Below, piece by piece: positions 13,501 through 27,028 of a DNA stretch of 64,000 nt (positions within the stretch are counted from its first letter, which is position 1; every line of letters starts with the position of its first letter). The translations under genes and the position numbers were made by a program. The stretch covers positions 622,001 to 686,000 of the forward strand of contig JAQFVV010012544.1 of assembly GCA_028023455.1 (NCBI GenBank), in the 5' to 3' direction. The notes beneath the pieces were generated by a model, which worked only from the letters and a program-made list of their open reading frames with translations, made no database searches and had not been told where the DNA came from. Source of the DNA: Epiperipatus broadwayi (lineage: Eukaryota; Onychophora; Udeonychophora; Euonychophora; Peripatidae).

Positions 13501-14575
13501 ATATACAAAATAAAGAGGATAATGCTACAAAAGCAATGATAAAATAATAAATATAAAAAAATATAGACTTTCTTAAAGATAAAGTTTAACTGGAGTTTTT
13601 AAGTTTTGAGTAGGCCAAATTCCTAATGATCACAATATATATTCTTGTCATTACAGCTGTTACTCCTATATATAATTATTCATATAGCAAATAAACTTAT
13701 ATGGACTGGTCACTAATATGAATTATCCAGCATAATTATTTCATTGAATTTTTATATCTGAGTTCAAAATCAAGAAACACCATGATCTTTCTTTCCAGTT
13801 GGGAATAGTTTTTAACTGAAATATTGAGTTTTCTTGATGTCAGTATTAATATGTATGGAAGTGATATTTATACATAGATATTTAGTATGCCAGGCAAAAC
13901 TAAATCAGGGCCCTTAATCCAAGGAGGCTGCAAAGTCAGAGTGTGATAAGTATTTCCTAATTTCAAATTTAGACTGGCATTCAATGATAATCCTTTTTAA
14001 GTACCTACAAGTAGAAATCTTTTCCAAATGAAAGAAGATTGTATAAACTGGAAAAAGATCTGATTAATAATAAATAGATCATGGTAGAACTTTGTAAAGT
14101 TAAAAGTTGAAGAGTCAGTTGTGTTAAAAAGTATGTTTGTCCAAAACTGCTTAATGTACAATTGGGTTAAAAAGTAGCCATATCCTTTACTATAAAGACA
14201 AAAATATTGGAAACACAACTGCAGTGGGATTCATTATAAATGAAAAGTGAAAGAACATCAATGTGAAAATTAATAGCACATCAGAGAATGGGTGGCCATA
14301 TTTGTTATTTAAATTAAGGCAAGATACTAATTACAGAGAATTCAGGTTCATGCCCCAATAAATTCTTGTTTGATGAATAAGTAGAGAAATTTTATATGGG
14401 TATACAAAATGTTTTTGATCAGACTAAAAAATATTTTTAAAATGATATGGCAGACTTTAATACTCAAATTTATAAATGATTGAAAATTAAAGGGTTGTGG
14501 GTTTATAGTTGTAGAAATGAGAGAGAACACTTATAGTATTTGTCTGAAGGTTTGTAATGATAGTATATTATAAGA
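10542..14575. other. AT-rich DNA, nothing firmly recognised
   Basis: The minus strand of about 12450-13120 contains short peptides vaguely like a LINE RT (ALVPKKK, then VKKSFDQL), but frames are broken and no catalytic motif follows, so I do not call it. No other feature. Confidence 0.45.
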
Positions 14576-14994
14576 TGTGATATGTTGGACTATTTCCATC
14601 ATTTATGAGTGAATGTTGAATGTATAAAAAATTTTAAACTTTAAACTTTTCAAATACAAACAACTTGTTAGTAATAACACACAAATATACAATACAGGTT
14701 AGTAATCACACAACGTTTCGAGTAGTATTATTCTCCACTCTTCTTCAGGTGTTTCTGGCCTATATGCACAGTGACAATATTCGCTTAGAAGTTGAATTTG
14801 CACCTTTAGATTCTTGTATATCTAATTTTAAGGCAAACACTCTACCAAACTAGCTATTCTGTCAAAGGCAGCATATAGTAGAAATTTGATATATTTATAC
14901 ATGAGGGTTGGTTCAAATCCTCCTGAGTCCTTCAATTTTTTTTAATGTCTAATTATTTTTATTTTTATTTTTTCCTAAGAGGAAGATTAATTAG
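14576..14994 (-). repeat. Left arm of 1.2-kb inverted repeat with tRNA-like sequence
   Basis: Reverse complement of 15339-15769 with few differences. Read on the minus strand it contains a tRNA-like stretch (14805-14875, less well preserved than in the right arm), then an ACCTGAAGAAGAG...CTCGAAACGTT motif near 14713-14752. The arms frame a PLE endonuclease remnant. Confidence 0.85.
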
Positions 14995-15062
14995 ATGCTT
15001 CCATACATTGTGTATTGCCACACTGGGTTGACTTATAGGATTCTATTTACCATTGTCATATG

Positions 15063-15360
15063 AGCAGCTTCCTTGAATTTTTTTCTATACATTTTCCCTC
15101 TTTATCCAATATCTTTGTATTTTCCAACTTAAGCATGTGGTCATTAGTACATACATGATCTGCTATGGTAGACACATCTGTTTTTTTTCTTTTTTAACCA
15201 TTAGTTTGCGTTCCTTCAATCATTGTTCAACAGGGTAACAGGTCTCACCAATGTATTTCCTTCCACATTCACATGGTATTTCATACATGCAGCTTTTGTT
15301 CTTCAGCATTTCCAGTTTAGGCTTAGTAGAAGTAAGAATTCCTCTAATTAATCTTGCTCT
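15063..15360 (-). pseudogene. Penelope-like element GIY-YIG endonuclease remnant
   Basis: Reading the minus strand from 15360 gives RARLIRGILTSTKPKLEMLK, then a GIY-YIG domain core with MYEIPCECG and KYIGET. An in-frame TGA follows soon after (VEQ, stop, LKERK). A frameshift near 15180 then leads to STIADHV and ILDKEGKCIE. In PLEs this domain follows the reverse transcriptase and nicks the target DNA. Here the RT part is absent, the frame has at least one stop and one shift, and the C-terminal catalytic region is eroded. It lies exactly between two inverted tRNA-like arms, and the right arm runs into its first codons. It is clearly non-functional. Confidence 0.85.
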
Positions 15361-15769
15361 TAGGAAAAAATAAAAATAAAAATAATTAGACATTAAAAAA
15401 AAAAATTGAAGGACTCAGGAGGATTTGAACCAACCCTCATGTATAAATATATCAAATTTCTACTATATGTTGCCTTTGACAGAATAGCTCAGTTGGTAGA
15501 GCATTTGCCTTAAAATTAGATATACAAGAATCTAAAGGTGCAATTTCAACTTCTAAGTGAATATTGTCACTGTGCATATACGCCAGCAACACCTGAAGAA
15601 GAGTGGAGAATAATACTACTCGAAACGTTGTGTAAATACTAACCTGTATTGTATGTTTGTGTGTTATTACTAACAAGTTATTTGTATTTGAAAAGTTTAA
15701 ATAAAGTTTAAAATTTTCTATACATTCAACATTCACTCATAAATGATGGAAATAGTCCAACATATCACA
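15339..15769 (+). repeat. Right arm of 1.2-kb inverted repeat with tRNA-like sequence
   Basis: Better preserved arm. TAGCTCAGTTGGTAGAGC (15483-15500) is a textbook tRNA D-arm/A box. A weak B box position (GGTGCAATTTCAAC, 15537) follows at somewhat long spacing. Downstream are CTGAAGAAGAG and CTACTCGAAACGTT. It ends with CACTCATAAATGATGG. A SINE-like or PLE terminal-repeat origin is likely. Confidence 0.85.
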
Positions 15770-16374
15770 TAGTTTGCAGAAAATAAAAACTGTGTATTAT
15801 GATTTATTTATTTTTTGAGAAAAATGGTAAATGTATTTGGGCATTGGAAAAACCCAAATAATTATATTTTGACTAACAGAAAATATTAATTTCAAGATTG
15901 TAGTGCTGTTAATACATTCAACACAGAAAACTTATTAGTGTGGTATAAGATATATGTTAATGCAAACCAAGAGAGATAAAAACCTCTAAAGGAAGACAGT
16001 TTTAACAGTTGATATTCTAACCTTCAAAAGGAAGTTAAATTTCGAATTATTTTTAAATAGTAACAAATTTTAAAGATGATTCAAAGATGACTGAAATTAA
16101 AAGGAAGATAATTGATACTCTAGTAAGAATTATAAGAAAGGCAGCTGGTACAAAAAACACAGAAATTTATCAAAAGGTATAAGAAAAAAAGGACCATGAA
16201 ATTTTTAAAAATGATCCATTAAGAAAATTTGAATATCTAAATTTTTAGCATTAATAACTATATACGAAATTGTAGTTGTTAATTAGCAAGGAAAGCTAAA
16301 AATGAGAATAAAACTCTCAAAAGTGTTCAACATCTTTTGGTATGGAAAGAAAATTATGTCAGCAATAAAAAAAA
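15770..16374. other. AT-rich DNA, nothing recognised
   Basis: No feature that I can support. Composition changes sharply at about 16390, where the LINE fragment begins. Confidence 0.6.
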
Positions 16375-17060
16375 TTGCAAATATTATTTAAAAAGAGATT
16401 ACATCAAGAAAGTTGTGGAAGGATTCTCTGTGATCATATCAGATCCAAGAATCTATACAAACCCATTGCCGTTCAGCTAGACATCTCTGAAGCATTTGAT
16501 TCAGTAGATGTCAACATCCTGCTCAATTGCCTCTCAGCACTAGACATTCCTACTCAAATCATTCAGATATTGGACAATCTACTAAACAACAGATTGGTCC
16601 ACATTTCCCTGAATGGTTTCTTTACAGATGGTTTTATTCCTTCAAAATCCATACCCCAAGGATCTCCACTTAGCGGTCTCCTATTTATACTCTACTTAAA
16701 CCCCCTTCTTAAACAGATTGAGGCAGAACTTCCAGGAATCTATATACCCCAGCTGAAGAAACACTGTAAAGCATTTGCCTACATGGATGATGTCCTTGTC
16801 ACCTTACCTTCCCAAAAATATCTAAAACCTCTCATACAAATAATCAACAAATTTTCCGAATCCTCCAAACTTTCCTTCAACCTCAACAAGTCATCGGCAT
16901 GGAAAATCAACACCGGCAAGAAGATATCATAGCTTTTCTCAGCAGATCCCCAAAACTTTTTGGGGTTTCCCCATATACAAGTCACCGCAAGCCGTGTCGA
17001 TACTAATACAGAATTCCATCATTGAAGCCGCCACCAACACAGTTAAAAACCTTGCCAAGG
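16375..17060 (+). pseudogene. LINE (non-LTR) reverse transcriptase fragment
   Basis: A 185-codon open frame (16375-16932) encodes the palm of a non-LTR reverse transcriptase. Motif A is LDISEAFDSV (residues 35-44), motif B is PQGSPLS (94-100), and motif C is AYMDDV (135-140), with both catalytic aspartates present. It then has a SKLSFNLNKS segment, as expected C-terminal to motif C. The 5' part (endonuclease, fingers) and the rest of the thumb are missing; coding-like GC content ends near 17060. Residues around SLNGFFTDGF and LYLNPLLKQIE look closest to L1/Tx1-type LINEs, but I hold that weakly. The tract is much GC-richer than its surroundings, suggesting a relatively recent 5'-truncated and 3'-broken insertion. 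Confidence 0.88.
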
Positions 17061-20000
17061 TTATTTCATTTATTAATTAGATTTTGCAGAGGATGTAGTT
17101 GCTGCTGTCTTTTTCTCTTTTTTTTATAAACATTGCTTCAGAACTTCAGGAAATGTTTCAATAGTTATCAGATGAAAAATAAAAAATTATAATTATGGAA
17201 TTAAAAAATATTAATAACTATATATATCTTGGGGAAATTACTACATACAAACTCCAACTTATGTTATAAAATTAATCATAGAAATAAGTTTTGATGGAAT
17301 AATTTTATGTAAATAATTTAATATGTTTTTGAAAAGAAAAGTTTTAATACATATCTTTTACAACTTTTTACTTATGCTAAATGTAAATTTTTTAAGGAAA
17401 TATATCTGATGTTAACAGCTGCTGATTTAAGACATGAGTAATTTTGATTTTATATTATTCTGTTTTTGATATTAATTTTCATCTCCTGATGCAACATAAC
17501 ATTATTATAGGAGTCCTAGAATAAGTTTTCTTATCATGTTTTTATATAAATGTTGATATAGTTGTACACATATTTAAAGGTAGTGTTTTAGATGTTCCAG
17601 AGATTAATAAAAATATAAATGATTTGATTTTTATAAAAAGCACTTTTGGTATTTAAGTCTTAATTAATAATTTCAATCAAATTCATGCACACTACTATTA
17701 TACCTTAAATTGTAATAATTAAAGTCTAAATTATAGTTAACTTTTCCTTTTTAAAACATATACTTATAATTTGAAATGCTTTGGGAATAAACATTCCAAA
17801 GTGAAAATATATATATAACTTTTTTTTTATTAATCCATATGCAAATAAAATATAGATAAGTAAATAATGAATAAATAGTATCATGTATAGTAGATAATGA
17901 ATGTAAACGTTTTTTTAAATTTTAATATTGATGTATGGGTTTAAGAATAGGCATATTTTTATAATATATATTGTAATGTTATAAAAAAATGATGGCAGGG
18001 AGAATCATCAATCTAATCTGAATAAAACATAGCCAATCACTGGTTACCATTTTGTAATGAATTGTTGATTATAATATGGGATAATAATATAATAAACTTT
18101 ACTATGTTTAAAAATTAAAACATCATTCATAATACTATAGATCTAAACCTAAATGTGGAATGCCACTTTATAACAGCCCTAAAATTGATTTGGCATTTTG
18201 TAATAATGACCACTTGTACATGATCATCATCAGCTAGCATTGAGTAGCTACTTTGTCCCAATGATAATGAATCTTCTATCTCACTATCTCTCTACCTTTG
18301 TTCAATCAACATTTGTCATAAACAAATGTCCTCAAGAGTTATATTCTCTATTACAAAGTAAAAAAAAAAACATGCCCTAACAAATAGTAACTGTTACAAC
18401 CTGTGCAAAATTATCTAGCTCAGTTATTGATCATAATCCCTATCAAAATCTAATTTATCCAGACAATAATTAAAATGTAATAAAACAAGTGAGATCATCA
18501 CTCCAGACACCAACAAATTATTCACGATTACAAAGTAAACTGCAATGAGTAATGAAATCATATATATATATCATTGCCCTAAACAATGATGTATGCTTAA
18601 GATATCTATTTGATTGATAACTGAATGAAACTCAATTTGAATCAATAACTAACTAAATTCTGACATACGTTATGGATTTAATATTGCCTATAATAATTCA
18701 AATCTATTTCAATACTTAATGACATTCTGTTTTATTTAAGTAAACTAGTGTCTAAATAACTATAATTACATTTTGAAAACGTTGTATAGATCTACACACT
18801 ATTTATAATGCTTAAATAAAATAACTTTTACTCAGTTTTATATCTATTTTAGTAAAGTGTTAAATATAATGTAAACATTTCATTCATACCCTGCAGTAGA
18901 TCGATACACAATTACTGCTTCAGTTATATTCAAAAATGAAATACTCCACACGAATTTATTATCAATAAATTCCATTAGATAATTTCCCGTTTTACAGTAT
19001 CCAATCACATTATACAAAATATACGCTTGGTTTCCATTGGATATTTACCGAATTACCATCATTGATATTATTTATCCACTTAAATCTCCAATCAATTGAT
19101 TATAAAATGGATTTTATAATAATCAAACTATATATCACGATAATTGGCAGTTATCCAAGCCATAGATAATATTTAGTTATACTCGTTAATGAAATTTATG
19201 ATCTCCACTTCAAAGAAATTTAGAAAGTAGTTAAGATAAGTCATTTTGTCTAATGACAGAACACAATCGATTAAGATTTTATAACTGGACAAAATGAGTA
19301 AATAAATAATCAATTTTGAGCTAATAAAATTATTTCTATTAGTAATATTGATTTAAATAAGTAAACAAATATGTAAATACAGTAATAAATATAAAATTTA
19401 TAAGTAATCGGATTTAAAATTATGTATGATAATATGCATATATCTAATTCTATTTCATTTACCAATGTGGGTTTGATCTTGGATCAAACTTCAAGTAACA
19501 AAATTACCTTGCCCATTCAAAAGAAATAATTAGACAGATTTATTGGTTTTTAAATCAACTCTAAATTTATTGGTTTATAATAAAAATTGATGATGATGAT
19601 GATAATAATAATAAAATATAACAGAACATCAATCGATGTTTGGCAATATACTAAAATCAATAAAAATAATAAAATCTATGTGTGAGGAACAACAAAAAAA
19701 CATGCTGCAAGACAAAAATATGATCTATAAAAACAGAAAGAAAGATTTTTAATATCTTCCTAAGATTGTAAATATGATAGATAATGAAAAAAAATGTGAT
19801 CAAATAAAAATTGATTTTGATTTCTTCATTAATGTAATCTCTAAACAAACAAAAAAAAGTTATATTTAAACCTGTTTCTATCTGATATTCTCAAGTTAAA
19901 TTTTGAGCATACAAAACATTAAATATTTGTAAACATCAGGTCATATTAGCTTATATCATCAGATTAGAGCATAAATAATAAGAAGTAAATGAATCTCTCC

Positions 20001-21329
20001 AACCCCTTTATCATACCCATATATAGTATTTATCTCTGTTTTACAGTAAAATGTACACACTTTTTTACAATATATATATATATGCATAGAAATCATACCA
20101 TATAAATGAAAGTCTGTCCATTTTCACTCACTATTCACTGATCCATTATTTATTTTCAATCCTAAGATATAGAGATGAATTTGCTTTGAGTAGAGAAGAT
20201 AAGAATGTGTAGTAACTAATGCAGATTCGAATTCAATTCCGTTCAAATTTAACTCCCAATTTTTTTTTTTAATTTTCAAAAACAGTGGATGCAAAATTAC
20301 ACATTATTGGCTTTAATTTTCCTTTTTCATTGACAATAATGTGCAAATAGAATTCCTTTAATGATGTAATCCAGTTATAATCAAGTGAAAAATCATTACT
20401 AGCTTTGTTTATTCACTTACAAAAGTAAATTTTAAATCACTTATTATTTATTTCACATAAGTTGAGTTAATCAATCCTGTAGAATTCCTTGATCTGAAAT
20501 ACATTATCTATAGAAACATAATGGGTTTATATCCATCACAGATAAATGAATTCAATTCTGGATTTTTTTTAACCACATAGTATATTTATATAGCTGACCT
20601 GCAATATAATGCATTTTGATGGGTTTTTCTTTCTTCCACATTTTTATTATTTCTTCTGGAATTTCATCACTTAACTGCCCCATCAAACAGGCAGAGAGTT
20701 AATATTTTTATTCTTCCATAGTTTTATCAATTAACTATGTAATAAAATTTAATAAATTTTTAAAGACTGAGAAATATATATCTCTTCTATGTAATAACAA
20801 AATTATAAGAACTCAAATTACAGCCTCTCCATTCTATTTATAAGATACTCTTGATGATGTTATTGTTGTCATAATTTAATTCAATGATGAACATTTTTTT
20901 AAGAAAACTTTGCCTACAATTTGTAAGTAAAATGAAGATTTTAAAAGAATTGTATACAGTGAAAATGAAATCCTGTTTTGCAAGTTTGATATGATTTTTC
21001 ATTTTTAAACCAAAATAAAGAATTTCTATTATAATTCTATTTTAATGGATATAAATATTTTTTGCATTTGTTCTTAATAATATTTTTTTGCTTTAACTAA
21101 TTTATGAACAAACATATATGAATTATAAAACATGTAATTTTGTAATGGGTGTTGCTATGGTGACTGCAATAAAAGAAATTGGATTGTGTAATACTTAATA
21201 ATAATGTTGATTTTATTCAAGTAATCTTTTATGATACACTTAACTATTTCCAAAATCTATTTACTTATTTACATGTTTATATATTTTGTTGCTAGTAACT
21301 TTACAATGCCACAATTTTAGATAGAAAAG
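17061..21329. other. AT-rich DNA, only simple repeats
   Basis: Contains a GAT/AAT trinucleotide run (19590-19613) and short (TA)n runs (18559-18568, 20071-20083). No coding or RNA signal seen. Confidence 0.6.
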
Positions 21330-21780
21330 TTATTATAGCAGTATTTTATAGATGGTGCAGCTGCAAAATAAGTTTTTACATAGCTAAAATTATAATAGTT
21401 TTAAGCTTAACTCTTTAAATTTTTAAATAGCTGTTAATTTAGATGATAATTCATATTAATTTAATAATGCTAGTTTAGTCATGATTTAATTATTTAAAAT
21501 ATTTTAAAAAGTTTGTATTAATTTTAAGGTTAAAAAACTAGGTTTAACCCTATATTTTAGTTTGGTGACACTTAAAAATAAAGCTATAGTATTTTAGTTC
21601 ATTTTAATGTTGACACATAATGTTCTACTTAAATATTTCAATCTAATTTAATTAGACAAGAGTTTAATAAAGCTAGTAATTAAAATAGAATATTTTAATA
21701 AGTGAATAAATGTTGAATGAATGAATAAATATTTTATTTATTTTAATATTATTTACATTTAAAATATTTGTAATGTTAAT
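21330..21780 (+). repeat. Dispersed repeat F, copy 1
   Basis: Same order of landmarks as 37450-37930: AGTATTTTATAGATGGT, TAATAGTTTTAAGCTTAA, TTTTTAAATAGCTGTTAATT, AGTGAATAAATGTTGAATGA. Divergence is high (roughly a quarter of bases by eye), so this is an old unclassified repeat. Confidence 0.6.
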
Positions 21781-24700
21781 TTTAAAATCTATTCTGAAAC
21801 TTGTTTAGACTTCAAACAGTAATAAATAAATGTATTAAATATTGTTTCTAATATTTATTTTATTTTCAATAATATAAATTTAAATATGTAATATTTTTGT
21901 TTCATGCTGTTATCTGTGTTTTTTTAATTAATTATTTTAATTTTCAACCAGGTAATATTTTCAATTAATATAGTTCTTAAAAAATTGATTTATTGTAAAA
22001 TTTAATATTAATTAGGTAATTTTGGGTTAACAATTCCTAGTTATAAATAGGTCAAGGATTTAAACTAATCAGGGAAGTGGATTTAGGTTAAAAAGTTAAT
22101 AAAGTCTTGTAAAATGGTCACATGACTAACAGTATAAATAATGTAAGAATGACACTTGACAATCAATCATAACACATTTTTCTCACTTCAGTTTTTTAAT
22201 TTGTAGCAGTCGTACTTTAAATTTTCTTTAATTTTTTTATTATTTTTAAGCTCAGTATGTTAGGCTGAACTAAAACTATCTAGGCACACTTATCTAAACT
22301 GAAATGCCAAACAAACTGAAATATCTGTATCTGCCAGCTTTAATGGTAATATATTTCATTGTTATGATGTTTAGAATATTATTGTTTAAGTTTACTATGT
22401 TGGAAGATTTCAATAGCTCTTGTTATTATCATTATCATGACTTAAGAATGATTGTGGATTTCAAAGTCCAACTGAATATCTGTGTTACACAGAATATTTA
22501 ATTTTCTTACTGTCAAAATAATTATAGAAATTATTGATAATTATATGACATTTTCTTTAAAATATTTGTTTATGTCAAATATTGTCCATAATTTATTTAT
22601 TTAAAGTAATTCATTGAATAAGAAACTATATTTTAATATAACAAATATATATTTCAGACATATTACAATTTTATTAAATCAACAAAAGAAAGAGTTAAAC
22701 TTATAATGATTTATAGTTTAATGAAAATGTATTTGTACTTATTTAAATAAAAGATATCATTTTGTTAACTTATTAAAGCACAAATAAAATAATTCACTTA
22801 TCATGATTATTCCCATTTTCTTTTCCTGAAAGAAAAAGTCATTTTTCTCCAAGGAGGAGTAATAATAAAAAAAATCAACTTACAACCAATTCTTTAAGTA
22901 ATATTTTGTGAAATTTAAAAAATATATATTCTCTTGCTAAAAAAATTGAAAATATAAAGCTACTTGTAAATATGACATTTTATTCAAGTGATCTTAAATA
23001 ATTTTCTGCATTTTAATTATTTTGTAATACCTGCAATATAATTAAAACCTGAAAGTTATTTCTTTCCTTCAAGCATCACTATGATCATGAAGATGACAGT
23101 TAAAATAAATATTTTTTTCCTGGAAATATTAAATGTTTAATAAATGTTTTTTATCATGAGTACTCTATTGTACAATATTGACATGGCTAATACAAATTTA
23201 GAATAACATGTATGATATATTAATTTAGAAACCTGACTTCAAATCTTTGACAGATATATTTATTGTAATATCATGAACATTTATCCTAATTTAAATCCAG
23301 GAACATTTTGAATAAATAGCCATAAATGTATCCTATATTTGCTAGCAGAATTATTTGAAACTTACTAAGGATATCCAAAAGAAATGTATTCTTTATTTCA
23401 TAATTATATTATAGATCTTAATATCATAGTTATATTGTATTAAATGATGGGTATGTTTGATGTCCATAAGATGTTGTTATTAACATTCTTCTTCATGTTC
23501 AAGTTTAATGGAGAATGATTCAAGAATAAAGCAGGACTGTTCTTTAATTTATTTGATGGTAAAAAGGTTGAATTTATTTGTATTATTTTTCATACATGTT
23601 TTGTTTATGTGCATATTAGTTTTATTGTATATATTGTACTTTGAAATACTATAGGTTAATGTTCTCAGAAAAGTACTGTATCATATTTTCATATTTTAAA
23701 ATTCTATGCATTATTTTTTACATATGAATTATTTATTTATGAATGTATATTCTTATATAGTAAGCTGAATAAGTAGATTATGTTTTTATTAATTATTTTA
23801 CAATTAGTTATTGCTAAAATTAATAAAGCCATATTTGGCATTAATTATGTTATTTATTATATTTGACATTTATTAGACATAGTAGATTTATTTTCTCTCT
23901 AGTTTAGGAGTGCTTTTATATGCCAATATATTTAGAGATGGTAGTGTTAGTCTTCATAATTATTTTTAGCTTATTTTTCAAAAGAGATAGAGCATTGGCT
24001 CTCTCTTATTTATTTTTATTTGTATGCTCACAGAATATAATTTGGAGATTGTACTTAACCTCTCTCTATTTTTAAGGCAATTTCTTTTAATGTTTTCTTT
24101 CTGATGCCATTCACATTTTCTTATTTACTAGTGACAATGTCCTAGATCATTTATCAGCCATCAAATGTAGGTACATTCTCATGAGCTATTCCATCATATT
24201 TTCACAGTCTTATTTATTATTTGAAGATAGATTTTGTTTGTAGATTAAGTATGTTTAATAAAGCAGGTGTAAGACTTTATCATGGATTTATGTGGCATCT
24301 TAGTAGTTTTAATCAAGTTATTGAAAAATTCTACCTTACCTCTTTGTCATTGTTTGTTGGCTTAAATGTGAATAATATATTGTAAATGTGCAAATCCTAT
24401 ATTTGAGTTTTGCTAATTATCAGGACTAAGTATGATAAATAATTAATTTAAAAATTTTAAAGCTTATTTTGGGCATAAATAGATAATATACATTATCATA
24501 TCACTCCATCCCTAGATTCGTAAATTAATATTATTATTGAGTATGTTAAATATTCATAAATTTGAGACTACTTATATGAATGTTATTATTATTGTCTGAA
24601 TGCATTGATAAGTTAGTATTTTTTGATAATTAAATAATGACAGTTATTTAATCTGCTGGATTATTTTTGCTTAATCCAATGGAATTTATTTTTAATAAAA

Positions 24701-26274
24701 CATGATGTAAATTTTTGATCCTTCTGTTATAAATTTTGAGGAAATAACATTGTGAAAACATGTGGCTCTGTGGACTCAAATATGAATTATTTGTAATTTT
24801 GTTTTTGTTTTCTTATAAATAAATATTTTTTGGTATTATTTAAAAAAATTCTCATAGTCTTTTGTTCACATAATTCCATTTATCAAATAAAAAGTATTTC
24901 CAGTATTGAGTAAAAATTTAAATGATAATAAAATATTATAAATTATTTTAATTGTGTTGGCTAAAAGAGGACATGACATTGAAGCTAATAAATGTTACTA
25001 TATTGAATTGTTTAAGCATTAGTAGAACATCTAAGGAAGATATACTTTTCTTAATAAAGAGTTATAATTTGATATGACAACTTGGATCACTTTAACTAAT
25101 TTAATTTGCTTATTTAAAATCACTGTGCATATATCAATTTTAAAATTATTTTCATATTGGAATGTCATATATATTATTTTATAAGAAGTGTTAATTTTAC
25201 AAAAACATAATTCATATTTACAAGGTTTTTAAGTAGGATTATTCTAGGATGTTTAGGATGGCTACAAAATCACTTACCCATTCTTAATATCTGAGTGTAA
25301 TCCTAGATTATTCATTATCTTATTCTAAAATTAAGAGATCACAGTTTATTTTATCTAAGTTAGTAATAGTATTAATATTGTCATAATTATGGCAATACAT
25401 TTCTTTAGAGAAAATGTATGATTTATTTATTTTATTAACTAGGATTTCATTCAACATTGAATAAATCTAAAGAATCAGGAGAATTTATGAGGTCATATTA
25501 CTCTGAGATATTTTATTATAATTTCACAAACCATATTGTTAAATTTAGTTTGATATTACAATTTTATATTCAAAGATGGATCTTAAGTGGCATAGATTTT
25601 TAAAGAACTTATTAAATTGTATAAAAATTAAATAATGTTTTATATGATCAAAGCAATGAAGTGCTTAGAAGATTTTTAGAAGATAGTAGAAAATGTGAGT
25701 TTGTATTAGATCTTGAAGAAAAAAGAAATTTAAATGTAACTTCAGTGGCATATACTCACAATATTAAGATTCTTTTAGTTAGGCTAAACTGATTTGAGAT
25801 TCATCTTCCTTTTAATCTATTAATAGTATTACTTTGTATTTTTATTATATTTTATTATAATGCTTAACCTACTTATTTTATTGTAGCATATGGCATTTGA
25901 TTTTATTAAATTCATTGAATATAACTTTACAATTTTAATTTAGACTTTGTGCAGTCTTGTTGTTACTGCTGTTATGATCACTGTCTTTTTGTTTAGATTA
26001 TAAATAACACCCAACATGTTGACTATCGCAGCAAAACGATTTAGATCAATCATCTAGGATTCAAGCATTGTTATCTAATTCTTTTGTTTATTTGTCATTA
26101 TCTTTATATGTCATATATATATAAGATTTTTTGGGTAAAACTGTGTATTATTTTCTATTATATACCAATAATTCGACGAACTAGCATCATATAACTATGA
26201 AAACATTAAATATATATATATTAGTAAAAATCAGTCATATATCACATGACCTATATAGCTTGTATTACCAATAT
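21781..26274. other. AT-rich DNA, nothing recognised
   Basis: 4.5 kb without supported features. A 65-codon frame at 22304 lacks any motif. Confidence 0.55.
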
Positions 26275-26546
26275 GTAATATATAAAGAGCCTGCTAATAG
26301 TTCTAAACAAGCTTATTTTTTAAATTTTTTTATGATAAATGCTACAAGAGAAAATACCTGAAGCCTTTATCTATGATGGTCCCCATCCCCAGACCAGTTT
26401 CACTGATGAGAGCCATAGCTTGAAACTGGTCTGGAGATGGGGACCATTATAGATAAAGGCTTCAGGTATTTTCTCTTGTAGCATTTATCATAAAAAAATA
26501 AAAAAATAAGCTTGTTTAGAGCTATTAGCAGGTTCTTTATATATAT
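26275..26546. repeat. 270-bp palindrome with hammerhead at its centre
   Basis: Arms 26275-26402 and 26421-26546 are nearly perfect inverses (landmarks CTATGATGGTCCCCATC and GATGGGGACCATTATAG) with an 18-base centre, 26403-26420. The centre plus the start of the right arm forms a hammerhead core. The family is not seen elsewhere in the window apart from the ribozyme resemblance to 27.2 kb. Confidence 0.9.
26398..26437 (+). ncRNA. Hammerhead ribozyme motif, intact core
   Basis: C3-A9 is CTGATGA (26403-26409). Stem II is GAGC (26410-26413) with GCTT (26418-26421) around loop CATA. G12-A14 is 26422-26424. Stem III is ACT with GGT (26425-26430), without a loop. The cleavage nucleotide C17 is 26431. 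Stem I pairs TGGAG (26432-26436) with 26398-26402 through two wobble pairs. Every conserved core base is present. Stem III lacks a loop, which favours dimeric action in known minimal hammerheads. The long flanking palindrome would compete with this fold. Activity is inference. Confidence 0.7.
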
Positions 26547-27028
26547 AGGCATGACATTGTTACTCTTATATAAATCCATAATCTCTAAAAAATGTGAGAA
26601 GGAATATATACAGAAAGTAAGAGTGTGTATATCACAAATATACAGAAAGCTTATGTATAAGATTATAATAAATTTTGAACTTGAGTAATTTTCCAAAGAC
26701 TAAAATTTCCAATTGTCTAATAAGAGTAACATTTAGCATCAAAGCATTTACTTAATATTTTATAATTAATTGTGGAAAAATGAGAATTTATAGAAGATTA
26801 ATATAAATGGTAAGAAATTAGAGCCAACATAATTCAAAATCACACATGAGTAAATCATTTTAGACTATTATATATCTGAAGAATGCTCTGTTAAAAAAAC
26901 TATGTATCATGGGTAGCATTAAATAAACTGTTTTATCTGATTTTACTAGTTTTGATGTGAGTGTTATGATATGATAGAGTAATGAGCTTAAAATACATAG
27001 TAGGTAATTGATGTACAAAATTAAAAAT

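Noticed and set aside
15580-15640. Hammerhead-like text in the tRNA-like arms (CTGAAGA, stem II GAGTGG/CTACTC, GAAAC)
   Set aside because: Stem II has an extra base, the two flanking strands do not form stem I, and the other arm has G at the cleavage position. A degraded or different structure is more likely.
16779-16985. Minus-strand open frame across the LINE RT
   Set aside because: Shadow of the plus-strand RT frame, with no motif of its own.
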